Shown here: in pieces, positions 11,706 through 22,985 of the stretch | Numbering within the stretch: position 1 is the first letter of the stretch | Layout of the letters: each line of letters starts with the position of its first letter | Assembly (NCBI RefSeq): GCF_042477335.2 | Contig: NC_091247.1 | Coordinates: 9,880,501 to 9,944,500, forward strand | Direction: 5' to 3' | Length of the DNA: 64,000 nt | Source: Ovis canadensis | Lineage: Eukaryota > Chordata > Mammalia > Artiodactyla > Bovidae | Made by a program: the position numbers and the translations under genes | The notes under the pieces: model-generated | What the model was told of the DNA's origin: nothing | What the model saw: only the letters and a program-made list of their open reading frames with translations | Databases searched by the model: none

Positions 11706-12241
11706 AACCAGCTGAGTGCTAGAGATTCTCCATGAACGCCAGTGTACGAGCAGATGTGGCCCAACCACTGAGAGTAATAGGAAGTACATGAGAGCTGGGG
11801 ATCAGGAGCACCAGGGACTAAAAGTGGACCACTGATGGTGCAGAACCCCAAAGATCTCTAAAATATTTGCATACCCAAAAGGAGAATAATCCATCCTGAG
11901 TAGATGAACATGCCATCCTCTGAGCAAGGCGGTCTGAGAGTCACTGAATAATCTGGGATGTGTCTTCCCAAAATGCAAGCTATAGGTGAGGACAGAAAAG
12001 ATGATACAGAAAGGTGAATTCTATGATGGGTCTAAGTTCTCAAGGATGTAATAAATATCCAGAAAAAACACACCCCAAGGTGTTAAAGGCAGAAAGAAAA
12101 TCGCTAGAAACCGAAAACGAATTGAACAAAGAACGAACAGTAAGAGGAAGTAAGAGCAAGGGTTCAAGTAAAAGGAAGGAAGCAGTCGGGATGAAGCAAA
12201 CTCTGCAGGACTGCAACAGCAAAATGTGAAGTCTGAAGCAG
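11706..12241. other. No recognised gene or named repeat
   Basis: Mixed sequence. A 71-codon plus frame at 12014-12229 is Lys/Ser/Glu-rich and could be a remnant of an L1 ORF1-like or 5' region, but I see no diagnostic motif. Confidence 0.4.
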
Positions 12242-12745
12242 TACTGTTTAATAGGAATATGACGTGAGCCACCAACGCAAGCCACTTTTGTGATTTTATA
12301 TATTCTAGGGGTGGTGGTGTAATTGCTAAGTCATGTCCGGCTCTTGTGATCCCATGGACTGCAGCCTACCAGTCTCCTCTGTCCATGGGATTTCCCAGGC
12401 AAGAATACTAGAGTGAGTTGTCATTTCCTTCTCCAGGGGATCTTCCCAAACCAGGGATCAAACCTGTATCTCCTGCATTGCAGACAGATTCTTTACCAAC
12501 TGAGCCACGAGGGAAGCCTATATATTCTAGTATCCATATTCAAAAGTAAATGAAATTAATTTTAACCATGTATTTTATTTAATCCAATATTCTCAAAATA
12601 TTATTTTAACATGTAATCAACACAAAAATTATTAATGTGTTATTTTGTTTTTTTTTCATACTAAGTCTTTTTTCATACCAAGCTGTATTTTACATCTCAA
12701 ATTGGACTTAGACTCATTTCAAGAGTGGTTACCACATTTGACAGT
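12242..12745. mobile_element. Ancient DNA-transposon-like fossil split by a SINE
   Basis: 12242-12296 (AATAGGAATATGACGTGAGC) and 12531-12745 (TTTAACATGTAATCAACAC; CATACTAAGTC) resemble an old mammalian hAT/Charlie-type interspersed element. The family name cannot be fixed by eye. Confidence 0.5.
12309..12518 (-). mobile_element. Bov-tA SINE with exact 12-bp TSD
   Basis: Complete minus-strand Bov-tA flanked by TATATATTCTAG at 12297-12308 and 12519-12530. It splits the DNA-transposon fossil. Confidence 0.95.
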
Positions 12746-12823
12746 GAGAGTCTGAAGATTAGAGAACAAGGCCCATAGAACAGTAAGAAACCCAGGAAAA
12801 AATTCAGGCTAACTTCTGAGAAT

Positions 12824-13545
12824 CAGGGGCTTCCTTGATAGTTTAGTTGGTAAAGAATCCACCTGCAATGCAGGAGACTCTGGTTTGGTTCCTGGGTTGG
12901 GAAGATTTGCTGGAAAAGGGATAGGCTACCCAGTCCGGTATTCTTGGGCTTCCCTACTGGCTCAGCTGGTAAAGAATCCACGTGCAATGCGGGAGACCTG
13001 GGTTGAGAGGATCCCCTGGGGAAGGGAAAGGCTGCCCACTCTAGTATTCCGGCCTGGAGAATTTCATGGACTGTATAGTCCATGAGGTTGCAAAGAGGCG
13101 TGTAAGGTAAGGGAGTTAGAGAAGGTGAGGTTCAGAACAAGAAGGAGACCGGCACTTTACAGGAACAGATCACCTTTAATGAGGTGAGAAGGGGCAGCAG
13201 TCAGCTTAGTGAGCTGTTGCGCTTACCCAAGAAAAGAGTAAGTATATATAGGCATGTATGTGGAAAGCTACTGTCGTAAGGGGGCCTGTTATTCTCCAGG
13301 GTTGTTGGGGGTAGTTATCTCTTAAATGCCTGGGGCAAGAAACTTTGGAGATCGGCCAGAGACACAGGACCGGCTGGGAGCTGGGTGTAATGAACCTAAT
13401 GTTCAATTTTTCCTTCAGGTGAGAGAGTTCTTTGTTTTGCATAGAATGGTGGGGAGGACCTGGAGGGAAGTTTTAACTCCAGACTACTTTGAGCCATGTA
13501 ACTTTCCTTCAGTGGGACAGGACTGAGCAACTTTCACTTCACTTC
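12824..13545 (+). mobile_element. Bov-tA2 dimer, itself split by a solo LTR
   Basis: Two tRNA-head units in tandem (heads near 12829 and 12949), with the body resuming at 13516 (GACAGGACTGAGCAAC). Exact 12-bp TSD ACTTCTGAGAAT at 12812-12823 and 13546-13557. Confidence 0.93.
13101..13511 (-). mobile_element. Solo LTR of an endogenous retrovirus, inside a SINE
   Basis: A 411-bp segment absent from other Bov-tA copies. On the minus strand it starts TGAAGGAAAG and ends CTTACA, the TG...CA ends of an LTR. It has a TATATATA box and a downstream ATTAAA-type signal. Four-base flanks GGCG and GTGG each differ by one base from GTCG, the SINE's expected sequence at that site, which fits a 4-bp TSD and a class I (gamma-like) element. 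No internal viral genes are present. Confidence 0.8.
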
Positions 13546-14349
13546 ACTTCTGAGAATAAAAAAAAAAGTTACACTATCATTTGAGTTAGACTACCATTTG
13601 AGTTTTTAACAGTAACAACAAAAAAAAGTAGAGAAAGACACCTGGCCCATTTCTGCCACTTCGATAGCAACCTTCTTTTAAAACCTAGGAAAAAATTCAC
13701 CTTTTAAATCGAAGAAACAGAAGAAAAATAAAACTCCACAGAAAGGTTTTTGCAAGGGAAAAAAATAGAAATGGAAACAAACTGACTTCTAGTCTGGCAG
13801 ACAAAGAGAACATATGTGGACACTGAGCTAAATGGGTTGAACGCAATTAAGAAAATGTGAGAAGCTTTAAGAGAACAGCACACATGAGAAATAGAAGCAC
13901 TCAGAAATGAGATGGCTGGACAACAGGAGGATTTTAAACAATCTGAGAAACTCAGAAAATAAAGGGGGGGCTGGAAATCAGATGAAGTTAAATTAGAAGG
14001 AACACAAGGGTAGTAAAAGATACAAAATAGAAGTGAAGAAAATAAAACAGAAATAAAAGAGAGAAAAAGGATTTGAGAGAAAGTGACGAATGCAGAAGGC
14101 AAACGAGATCCAACAAACGCATAATTGAAGCCCCTAAAAGTAAAACAGAAGCAGAATAAGTGTTTTAAAACGGAATTAAAACATTTTCAAAATATAAGAG
14201 ATTGAATCTAAATATTGAAAGGGCAGACTCGGTCCTATGAGAATTAGTCTAGAATGGTCGATACCAACACTTAGCTTAGTGATACTGTTGTTCCTTAAAG
14301 TAAAAATCTTTTAGGTATTCAAGTTAAAAGCCCAAGTTACTCTTTTAAG

Positions 14350-14485
14350 TCCTTGAATGGCTTCCTATGGCCAACAAATAGATTTTGTGGCACACGGGAT
14401 CTTAAGTTTCCTGACCAGCACTCGAACCCATGTCCCCTGCATTGAAAGGTGGATTCTTCACCGCTGGACCACCGGGGAAGTCCCC
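14350..14485 (-). mobile_element. CHR-type SINE head, antisense
   Basis: Complement of the CHR tRNA-like head, ending GGACCACCGGGGAAGTCCCC. The flanks AAGTTACTCTTTTAAG and AAGTTACTTTTAAG differ by a 2-bp indel and look like the TSD. Confidence 0.88.
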
Positions 14486-14580
14486 AAAGTTACTTTTAAG
14501 GAAAAGAAAATCTATATGGCATCAAGATTCTAGACAGTAACATTTTATGTTTTAAAAATGTATCAACATTTTAAAGATAG

Positions 14581-14925
14581 TTCAGTTCAGTTCAGTTGCT
14601 CAGTCGTGTCCAACTCTTTGCGACCCCATGAATTGCAGTGTGCCAGGCCTCCCTGTCCGTCTCCATCTCCCGGAGTTCACTCAAACTCACATCCATCGAG
14701 TTGGTGATGCCATTCAGCCATCTCATCCTCTGTCGTCCCCTTCTCCTCCTGCCCCCAATCCCTCCCAGCATCAGAGTCTTTTCCAGTGAATCAACTCTTC
14801 GCATGAGGTGGCCAAAGTACTGGAGTTTCAGCTTCAGCATCAGTCCTTCCAATGAATATTCAGGACTGATCTCCTTTAGGATGGACTGGTTGGATCTCCT
14901 TGCAGTCCAAGGGAATCTCAAGATA
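14581..14925 (-). mobile_element. BovB LINE 3' end, 5' truncated
   Basis: It begins with TTCAGTTCAGTTCAGTTGC, the BovB 3' terminus in complement, and covers about 345 bp of the C-terminal coding and 3' region. The minus frame 14592-14948 still reads [18 protein letters not shown]. Confidence 0.95.
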
Positions 14926-15010
14926 TTTAAGGGAGGGGAAATGGCCAAAGACTTTAGATTAGGGCAAATTCTCCTTCAAATACAAAGAATAGCAATCAAA
15001 TAGTTATAAA

Positions 15011-15609
15011 TGTGCAAGACCCCGTGGATTGCGGGTCTACTAAGACTGTGTGCTCATGGACATCACGAGGAGCAGTGGCAGATGGACATACTGGGCAAGT
15101 CTCCTTCACTCATGCACAGGCTCAAGTCCCATCAGACCTGACTTACAAAACGCAGATTCAAAGAGAAAATCATTAAGAATCTTAGGAGAGCAAAAACAGA
15201 GCATTAAGCCAAACGCGGTCCCCTTTGCAGTGCAGGACCCTGTGTGATCGCACAGGCTATACAAGCACATGAAACCATCTCTGGGTGATGCCCAGCGTCT
15301 GGTAAACCATCTACCTTATCTCCCTCCTCTGCTCTCTCTGCAATACCCCACTCTCAATAAAACACAGAATTAACGACGCCCACCTCCTTCTTAACACCAC
15401 CCCTTGCCCCTCCCATCACTCTCCCATAATAAGACGGATTACCTCGGCCAGCCCACCTTTCTCCTCTCTCATCTCTTTCTCTCCTGCTCCACACCCTTAC
15501 CCCAGGCCCTGGGCAACCCAAACCCGAGCATCACATGTCCCCAAACAAAACCCCTCCGCACTCACCTCCTCCTAGTCTCCCTTCTCAGGGGTCAGCACTC
15601 CTGTCTGCT
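15011..15609. other. No gene; possible old interspersed repeat then low-copy DNA
   Basis: 15040-15290 (AGAGCATTAAGCCAAACGC; CCTGTGTGATCGCACAGG) looks like an old dispersed mammalian repeat I cannot name. 15290-15609 is pyrimidine-rich with no recognised feature. Confidence 0.4.
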
Positions 15610-15790
15610 CGGCTGTAGAAATCTGGGGTCATTCTTGTCTCTTCTCCCTCAAGGCCCACATTTAGTTTGCTCTATCTTTCATGAATCACCTCTTGAACCT
15701 TTTCTTGTCAGTATCCTTGACATTCCTGTTCATTTGTTGTTCCATTCCATCTACTTTGCAGTCTTCCACCCTGGGAGCAGCCTGTCTTCT
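15610..15790 (+). mobile_element. L2 LINE fragment
   Basis: TAGAAATCTGGGGTCATTC and the following Pro/Ser-type coding stretch resemble the 3' part of L2 ORF2 on the plus strand. Confidence 0.55.
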
Positions 15791-15795
15791 TCCTG

Positions 15796-16008
15796 CTTGT
15801 TGCTTAGTCACTAAGTTGTGGCCAACATTTTTGCAATCCTGCAGACTGTAGCCTGCCAGGCTCCTCTGTCCATGGGATTTCCCAGGCAAGTATATACTGG
15901 GGTAGGTTGCCGTTTCCTACTCCAGGGGATCTCCCCAGCCCAGGAGATCGAATCTGTGCCTCCTGCATTGGCAGGTGGATTCTTTACTGATGAGCCACCA
16001 GGGAAGCT
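15796..16008 (-). mobile_element. Bov-tA SINE
   Basis: Full-length minus-strand copy ending at the complement of the tRNA head, GAGCCACCAGGGAAGC. Confidence 0.93.
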
Positions 16009-16221
16009 CACCTTCCTGCAAACACCCAACAAAAAAGCCTTCCAGGGGAGAATGCGACAACCGCAAGGATGGCGCCTCTGGAAGATCAACATCTCCTGTA
16101 CACCTCCAGGCCCACAGTTTCTCCCTTCTGTCTTTCTCAGAGGAATTAGGAAAGTGTCCTCTGTCTAGGATTACGATCTCACTGGAACAATTAAAGGAAG
16201 GCTAAAATGTCCACTTGCTGT

Positions 16222-16757
16222 ATGCAGGCATGTTCTATGGTGGCCTTTACATGAGTTAGTACTCACGTAAATATTACCACTGTAGAAATGAAAAAAGTGA
16301 AGCATGGGGCTTCCCTGGTGGTACAGTGGGTAAAAATCCATCTGCTGATGCAGGGGACACAGGCTTGATCCCTGGTCTGGGAAGATTCCACATGCCATGG
16401 AGCAACTAAGCCCGTGCACCCCCACTACTGAGCCTGAGCTCTAAAGCCTGTGAGCCACAGTACTGAAGCCCATGCACCCAGGGCCTGAGCTATACAACAG
16501 AGAAGCCAGCGCAGTGAGAAGCCCGCCCGCTGCACCGCAGAGGAGCCCCTACTTGCCGCAACTACAGGGAGCCTGTGTGCAGCCACGAGGATCCAGCGCA
16601 ACCAAAAGTTAATTAATTACTTTATTATTTTTAAAAGTGAGGCACTGAGAGGTTAAGTGATTTTCTCAAGGTCAAACAGCCAGTGAAGTGAAGCAGGGAT
16701 TCAAACCCAGGTAGACAGGCTCCAGGGCCCCTGAATTTTAGCCACTATAACACAGTC
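16222..16757 (-). mobile_element. MIR SINE split by a CHR SINE
   Basis: 16222-16306 and 16637-16757 form one minus-strand MIR. The second part has GAGAGGTTAAGTGATTTTC and GGGATTCAAACCCAGG. Confidence 0.88.
16309..16620 (+). mobile_element. CHR-type SINE with TSD
   Basis: Head-to-tail complete CHR. AAAAGTGAAGCA (16293-16304) and AAAAGTGAGGCA (16633-16644) flank it with one mismatch. Confidence 0.92.
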
Positions 16758-17691
16758 CTGAAAGGACTGAAGACGTGCTCAGAAGTAAATGATAACAGAA
16801 GCAGGGCTTGTTAAAACCATGGACACAATAAGTACAATAGTGGGAAATTTATGGCAGCAAATAAATACGTTTAATTATCAAGAAATAAGAAAACGAATAA
16901 GAACAAACCGGCACAAATCAAAAAAGGGAAAAACAGTAGAGATACTAATCAATGAAATAGTTAAGAAAAAAGAGAGGGCTAACAAAACCAAAATGTTCTA
17001 GAAAAAAATAATTAAAAGAGAGAGAAGTTAGTAATAATAAAAGAGTATTATGAAGAGCTAGATGCTAACAAATACTTAGGTATATAGGAAAACTACTTAG
17101 CTATATAGGAAAACATGAAGTGCCAAAATTTGTTCAAAAGGAAACAAGCCTGAAGAGATATATTAAACTCGAACAAATAAACATTAAGCAAATTGAACGG
17201 GCAGTCAGATATCTTCTCTCTCTACCCTTCCACCCAACAAAAAGCCTGGGTCCAGATGATTTTAAATGCATGCACATAAGAATTTTCCTAAACGTCTAAG
17301 AAACTATCTTCTATTTTATTCAAGTTGCTCCAGAAGACAGAAAAAGAGAGAACTTGGCCCAGCTGATTTTTTGGGGGGTAATACAATGCTACTTCCAAAA
17401 TCAGATAGGAAAAAAGCAAAAAGAAAAATCACAGGCCTATTTCACTTATAGGCAGATCAAAAGTCCAAAACAAATTACTTGCTAACTGAATCCAGCAATG
17501 TATTAAAAGTAATAATCATATTCAAGGAATACTAGGACAGTTCAGCATCAGAAAAAGTTACCATTTAATTCAACATTAATAGAGGGAGAAAAACAATATA
17601 TGATAATCTCAAATAATACAGAAAAGGCATTTGATAACTTACAGGGCTCTTTTATGATTTGAAAAACAACTCCTATAAAACCTGGAGTAGA

Positions 17692-17942
17692 AGACTTTCC
17701 TGGTAGTCCAGTAAAGAATGTGTCTGACAAAGCAGAGGCCATGGGTTCAATCCCTGCTTTGGGAAGATTCCACATGCCTTGGGGCAACTAAGACTTCCTG
17801 CCCCAGAATACACATGCTCTTCACAAGAGCAGCCACCACAATGAGAAGCCCAAGCACCACAACTGGAGAGCAGTCTTTGTTCACCACCACGAGGGAAAGC
17901 CTGCACACATCAGTCAAGACCCAGCAGCGAAAAATAGATAGC
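17692..17942 (+). mobile_element. CHR-type SINE, diverged
   Basis: Head GACTTTCCTGGTAGTCCAG with a small deletion in the A-box region, B-box-like GGTTCAATCCC and a CHR body to an A-rich tail. Confidence 0.85.
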
Positions 17943-18050
17943 TTTTTTTAACTTAGAGCAGAAAAAATATCTACTTAATCTGATAAAGTTTATACATCCC
18001 TGAACAAGTAATATACACAACATAGTATATATCTTTATGTACTAGTTATT

Positions 18051-18577
18051 CAGTTCAGTTCAGTTCACTCGCTCAGTCGTGTCCGACTCTTTGCGACCCC
18101 ATGAATTGCATGCAGCACGCCAGGCCTCCCTGTCCATCACCAATTCCCGGAGTTCACCCAAACTCATGTCCATCAAGTCGGTGATGCCATCCAGCCATCT
18201 CATCCTCTGTCGTCCCCTTCTCCTCCTGCCCCCAATCCCTCCCAGCATCAGGGTCTTTTCCAATGAGTCAACTCTTCACATGAGGTGGCCAAAGTACTAG
18301 AGTTTCAGCTTTAGCATCAGTCCTTCCAAAGAAATCCCAGGGCTGATCTCCTTCAGAATGGATTGGTTGTATCTCCTTGCAGTCCAAGGGACTCTCAAGA
18401 GTCTTCTCCAACACCACAGTTCAAGAGCATCAATTCTTCGGCACTCAGCTTTCTTTAAAGTCCAACTCTCACATCCATACATGACCACTGGAAAAACCAT
18501 AGCCTTGACTAGACAGACCTTTGTTGGCAAAGTAATGTCTCTGCTTTTAATATGCTATCTAGGTTGGTCATAACTTT
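18051..18577 (-). mobile_element. BovB LINE 3' part, 5' truncated
   Basis: 527 bp from the 3' terminus into the C-terminal coding region. The minus frames 18060-18263 and 18297-18530 read [16 protein letters not shown] and MVFPVVMYGCESWTLKKAE. It lies in the plus L1. Confidence 0.96.
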
Positions 18578-19129
18578 AGGAAGTCCCTATTAACTAAGAT
18601 CATTTGGCATAGTATTCATATTAGGAATTCTAAATAATACTATAAGGCAGTAAGATTGTGAGGTTTGAAAGGGAAGCCATAAGACTGTCATTATTTGTAG
18701 ATATGATTACCCATCTAGGGTACCAATAATTAACAGATCAGTTATTAGAATATGAAAGCTCAGTTAAGATTGCTCAGACCCAAGATTTACCCAGCCAAAA
18801 TAAGAATCCCAGAATTTTCTACACCAGCAATTGCCAACTAGTAAAAGTAATATAAAAAGTGAAAGACCAAAAAACATAATAAATGTAATATGTAATGAAA
18901 TCATAAATATAAGAGGATGTAATTAAAATACATCATAATCTCAACAAAAATTATTTAGTATCTGAGAATTAATCTAAGAACCTATAAGAACTCTGTGACT
19001 TGAACTTTAAAACTTGAGTAATTGACCACCTGGATAGGATGACTTAACATTATAATCAAGTCAGCTTTCCCCAGATTAATTCATAAATTCACCACAATCC
19101 CAATCTTAATTAAAGTTACATATATATAT

Positions 19130-19332
19130 GTGCTCAGTCATGTCTGACTCTTTGCAGCCGCATGGACAGTAACAGGCTCCTCTGTTCATGGAATTTTCCA
19201 GGCAAAAATACTGGAGTAGGTTGCCACCTCCTACTTTGTGGGATCTTCCTGACCCAGGGAGCAAACCCGAGTTTCTTGTGTCTCCTTCATTGGTAGGCAG
19301 ATTCTTTACCACTAGCACCATCTGGGAAGCCC
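19130..19332 (-). mobile_element. Bov-tA SINE with exact TSD
   Basis: Flanked by CATATATATAT at 19119-19129 and 19333-19343. It is inserted in L1 ORF2. Confidence 0.93.
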
Positions 19333-19499
19333 CATATATATATTAATATATGTATGTGTGTATATGTGTGTGTGTTTGCTTTAAAAACTTGGTAAATCTG
19401 CTCCAAAAATTACATGCAGTAACGGAAGGTACATGAAGAACTAAGTCAACTTTAAAAAGAGGGGGGAGGAATAAGGAGGTACACCTTCCTAAGAGATAG

Positions 19500-19699
19500 T
19501 AAAGTGAAAGTGTTCGTCGCTCAGTCATGTTCGACTCTTTGCAACCCCATGGACTGTAGCCCACCAGGCTCCTCTGTCCATGGAATTCTCCAGGCAAGAA
19601 GACTGAAGTGGGTATTCCCTTCTCCAGGGGATCTTCATGACCCAGGGATCAAACCCAGGTCTCCTGCAGGCAGATTCTTCACTGTCTGAGCTACCAGGG
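19500..19699 (-). mobile_element. Bov-tA SINE
   Basis: Complete minus-strand copy from GAAAGTGTTCGTCGCTCAG to GAGCTACCAGGGAA. A short deletion sits in the middle (GTGGGTATTCCC). Confidence 0.92.
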
Positions 19700-19721
19700 A
19701 ATAAGATCAGGGATAAAGTCA

Positions 19722-19752
19722 CTGTAATAATAATAATAATAATAATAATAAA
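19722..19752. repeat. (AAT)n microsatellite
   Basis: About nine uninterrupted TAA/AAT units inside the L1. Confidence 0.95.
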
Positions 19753-20575
19753 TCTGTAGTGTTGGCACAAGAACAGATAAATAAATCAACAGAAATAAGT
19801 GGAGACCTCAAAGACCCACCTCTGTTTATATAGGAACTTAACAGGGTGAAAAGAGGTGACTCTGTACACCAATGGGAAAAGGATGGATTGTTTTGCACAT
19901 AGAGTAGTGAAAACGAACTCAATCTATTAAGAAAATCATAACTAGGTCCCTGTTCAGCCTCACATGCTAAGCAGCCTCTAGGTGAACTAAAGATCTCAGT
20001 GTGAAAGTTAAAAACCATAGGGTTAATAGAAACAAATGTGGGAGGATATCTTTGGGCTTATGGAAAGGTAAGGAAGCTTATTTTACAAAATTTTAAAAGC
20101 GCAAACCATATACTGCACAAATTTGCTGAATTTGATTACGTCAGAATTAAGAGATTGTGTTTAATAAAAAAAAAATAACGTAGACCAATTAAGAGTCAGA
20201 CAATAGGACTGAGATTTTTTTTCAGAGTCTGAAACTGACAAGGGATTAACATCTAGAATCTACAAGGAACTCTATAAAGCAACAAGAAGAGGACATCAAC
20301 TCCAATAGAAGAATGGGCAAATGATATGACAGGCAATTTACAGAAAAGGAAACCCCAAAAGCTAGTAAGCACATGAAGCGATGCTCAAACTCATTAGTAG
20401 TCAAAGAAATGCAAATTAAAACAAGATAGCACTTTACACCTTTAGACTGGCAAAGGCTACAAAGCTGAGTAATACCAATTAATGGCAGAAATGAGGATCC
20501 CTCACACATGGCTGATGGGAGTGTAAATTGGTAAAGCCTTTCTGGAGAGAGATCCCAAACTACTTATGCAAATTA

Positions 20576-20597
20576 ACACACACACACACACACGCAC
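20576..20597. repeat. Short (CA)n run
   Basis: About ten CA units with one CG near the right end, inside the L1. Confidence 0.9.
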
Positions 20598-20823
20598 AAA
20601 GAAATTCTAACACATGTGCACAATGGGAAATCTACAAGGATATTTGCTGCAGGTTTTTGGAGGGAAAGAATAGTGATCTGGGTTGGCCCTCACTATTATT
20701 AAGAAGCAAAGTAGCAAATACACAGAAAACAACACAGATAGATCCTAAAAACAGTGCCAATTGGAAAAATAAGAGAACAGTAATAAGATAGGATACCACT
20801 TACATTATAAATACACGCACACC

Positions 20824-21170
20824 CTATGGTATGCATGTATCCTCCCCAAACTTCCAGTGAGCCGGCCACTTTCTGCTTGTCTGTATCAGCATGATGTCAT
20901 TGATGTAACAGATCAATGAGATGTTTTGTGCAATCAAGAAGAAGGCTGGAACTCCTTGGACTATTTGATGACAGAGGATGGGGGACTTAATATTACCCTG
21001 GGGCAAAACTATGAATAACTATGTTTGCTGTTATGTTTCAGATCCTCTTTTCGGATTGGAGTAGAAAAAAAGTTCACCAAATCAATGGCCGCACACCACG
21101 AACCTGAGGCTTTAATAATCTGCTCCAGTGACACCACCCTTGACATGACAGCTGCAATCAGGACCACAGT
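20824..21170 (-). pseudogene. Endogenous retrovirus pol (reverse transcriptase) fossil
   Basis: On the minus strand two overlapping frames carry retroviral RT signatures in the right order: AAIDLVNFFSTP (first catalytic aspartate block), then LPQGNIKSPILCH, then ICYINDIML in place of Y-x-D-D. A frame change separates the first block from the rest and the second aspartate box is altered, so it is dead. The motif style fits ERV-L-like (class III) pol. No LTRs or other viral genes can be assigned with confidence. Confidence 0.75.
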
Positions 21171-21830
21171 ACTGACAGGCCGAATGAGAGTCTTCTGGTG
21201 CGGGGCGGGCGGGGGGTGGGGGCAGGCGGTGGGAAGAGGCTGCCTCAAAGAGAAGGGGCAGCTCCTCTGTTCAACCTGGTGGGAAAGAAGAGAGTACAGA
21301 TCCTGTAACCAAGATGTTGGGTGACTGAGCGGAGCAGCTATGCATCTGATGGCTTCCCATTCCTTTTTGAAGAATTGCCATTTACATTTATCGTTATTGG
21401 AGGACAATTTTCTTGAAGATGCCATTTTTGAAGGCAATCTCATATTTCATGTCATCCCAGTCAGTTGACCAATCCCCTGTTTTGACACACGGGCACCACC
21501 TGATACAGCTGGTGCTCAGCCCACATCCCTGGGAGGCCCACCGCTTTCGGCATCTCCTTCTCCTTGGGGTGCTGCATGAATGGGTTCTCCCTGCCCTGGG
21601 GTCTTGCTTCCATGAGCTTCTTGAGCACATCCCTGCCTATGAAACCCACTTCCATTCCACCCACCCATGACGAGCCCTTTGGCAGGGAGGCTGGCTTCTC
21701 TAGCAATTTCCCTCCAATGATGTGCATCCACAGGTAAATACCCACTCAGGATCCTAAGGACAAAAATGTTTATCCATAGAGTCACAAAAACGCCAGACCC
21801 ATTTGAGCCCACAGTGCATCCAAATATACC
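21171..21830. other. Unassigned; possibly more of the ERV fossil
   Basis: Overlapping minus frames at 21394-21839 could be decayed gag/pro-type sequence upstream of the RT fragment, but no diagnostic motif is visible. A G-rich tract lies at about 21200-21240. Confidence 0.35.
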
Positions 21831-22030
21831 AGCTGACATTCACACAGGCTTACTTATACACACTCACCTTACTCACCTACACGCTCATATACAGCATTTG
21901 CACCTATACACATGCCCACATGAACACACCGCCTACACACATGCTTAGACTTTCAGGCCCTGCCCTAGGAACCTCTATTCTGAGACACACTGGGACACAT
22001 GTAACACTCAGTACATACGAGTGTGTGACA
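21831..22030. repeat. Degenerate CA-rich block, copy 1
   Basis: Alternating purine-pyrimidine CACA/TACA sequence containing CTCTATTCTGAGA. A similar arrangement recurs at 22769-22985. Confidence 0.75.
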
Positions 22031-22039
22031 TATACATAC

Positions 22040-22510
22040 TATTCTGGTTGTCTACGGTTGCACAGCAAGACTACCCTGAACTTGGTGGCAAGAAACAATA
22101 ACCATTTTAGTAAGCTCTCAAGAGACAGCTTGTTTCTGCTCCACTATGACCAAGACCTTAGCTGGGAAGAATCCCACGACTGGAAGCATCGTTGCTCTCG
22201 TCTCTGACACCTGGAACCACTTGAATGGCTGAGTGCTCATCAGGCATCTCTCTCTCTCTGAGATCTCACAGCCTGTCCATGTGGCCTCTCTAGCATGGTG
22301 GCCTGGGAGTAGTTGGGGTTCTTATAGCAGCTCAGGACTCCAAGAGTGAATGCTCAAGGTGAACACCTTTTAGGACCTAGCCTTGGAAATCACAAAACAT
22401 CACTTCCGTCCTCCTATTTAGTCAAAACAGTCACAAGTCCTCCCAGATTCATGGGGGGAGAATACAGACGCCCTCTCTCGATGGGAGAAATGTGAAATAA
22501 TCTGCAACCA
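22040..22510 (-). mobile_element. MaLR (MLT1-type) LTR fossil
   Basis: Minus-strand LTR remnant: GGTTGTCTACGGTTGCACAG at one end, CTCTCTAGCATGG and AAATCACAAAACATCACTTC inside. Related remnants occur at 56392-56840 and 62090-62690. Confidence 0.7.
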
Positions 22511-22562
22511 TGTTTTAAAAGGCCACACATCTGCACACACACTTATACACACACGCATCCAC

Positions 22563-22768
22563 GTCTTCCCAGGTGGTGCAGTGGTAAAGAACGTACCTGC
22601 CAATGCAGGAGATGCAAGAGATCCCTGGGTCAGGAAGATTCCCTGGAGGAGGAAATGGCAACTCACTCCAGTATTCTTGTCTGGAGAATCCCAGGGACAG
22701 AGGAGCCTGGTGGGCTACATACAGTCCATGAGCAGCAAAGAGTCAGACTCGACTGAGCGACTGAGCAT
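22563..22768 (+). mobile_element. Bov-tA SINE in CA-rich DNA
   Basis: Complete plus-strand copy from TCTTCCCAGGTGGTGCAG to CTCGACTGAGCGACTGAG. CA-rich sequence lies on both sides. Confidence 0.93.
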
Positions 22769-22985
22769 ACACATATATGTATACGCACACACAATACACA
22801 TCTACACGTGAACACACACACTCGGGCCTTCTCCTCAGAAGCTCTATTCTGAGAGCAGACTTAGATAAACACATACATGTATACAGATACACATGGGATG
22901 CAGACACATTCACAAACATTCACCCACAGTCATCCCTGGCACACCAGTGCACACACACACAAGCTCACAGCCAGAAACTCTGTCC
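22769..22985. repeat. Degenerate CA-rich block, copy 2
   Basis: CACA/TACA-rich sequence with CTCTATTCTGAGA shared exactly with copy 1. Confidence 0.75.

Larger units (their letters stand above)
13560..15010 (+). mobile_element. L1/HAL1 ORF1-region-like fossil, interrupted
   Basis: A-rich plus-strand sequence (13560-14349, 14486-14580, 14926-15010) with motifs like AAAATCTTTTAGGTATTCAAG and AAAGTTACTTTTAAGG seen in L1M/HAL1 ORF1 regions. CHR and BovB insertions cut it. No open frame remains. Confidence 0.5.
16780..20830 (+). mobile_element. Long plus-strand L1 ORF2 fossil carrying four insertions
   Basis: L1 ORF2-like blocks at 16780-17690, 17943-18050, 18578-19118, 19344-19499 and 19700-20830 run in ORF2 order up to the C-terminal part (near 20320-20480, ATGGGCAAATGATATGACAG; AAACTCATTAGTAGTCAAAG). 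Insertions are a CHR, a BovB 3' end and two Bov-tA. Frames are broken throughout. Confidence 0.85.
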
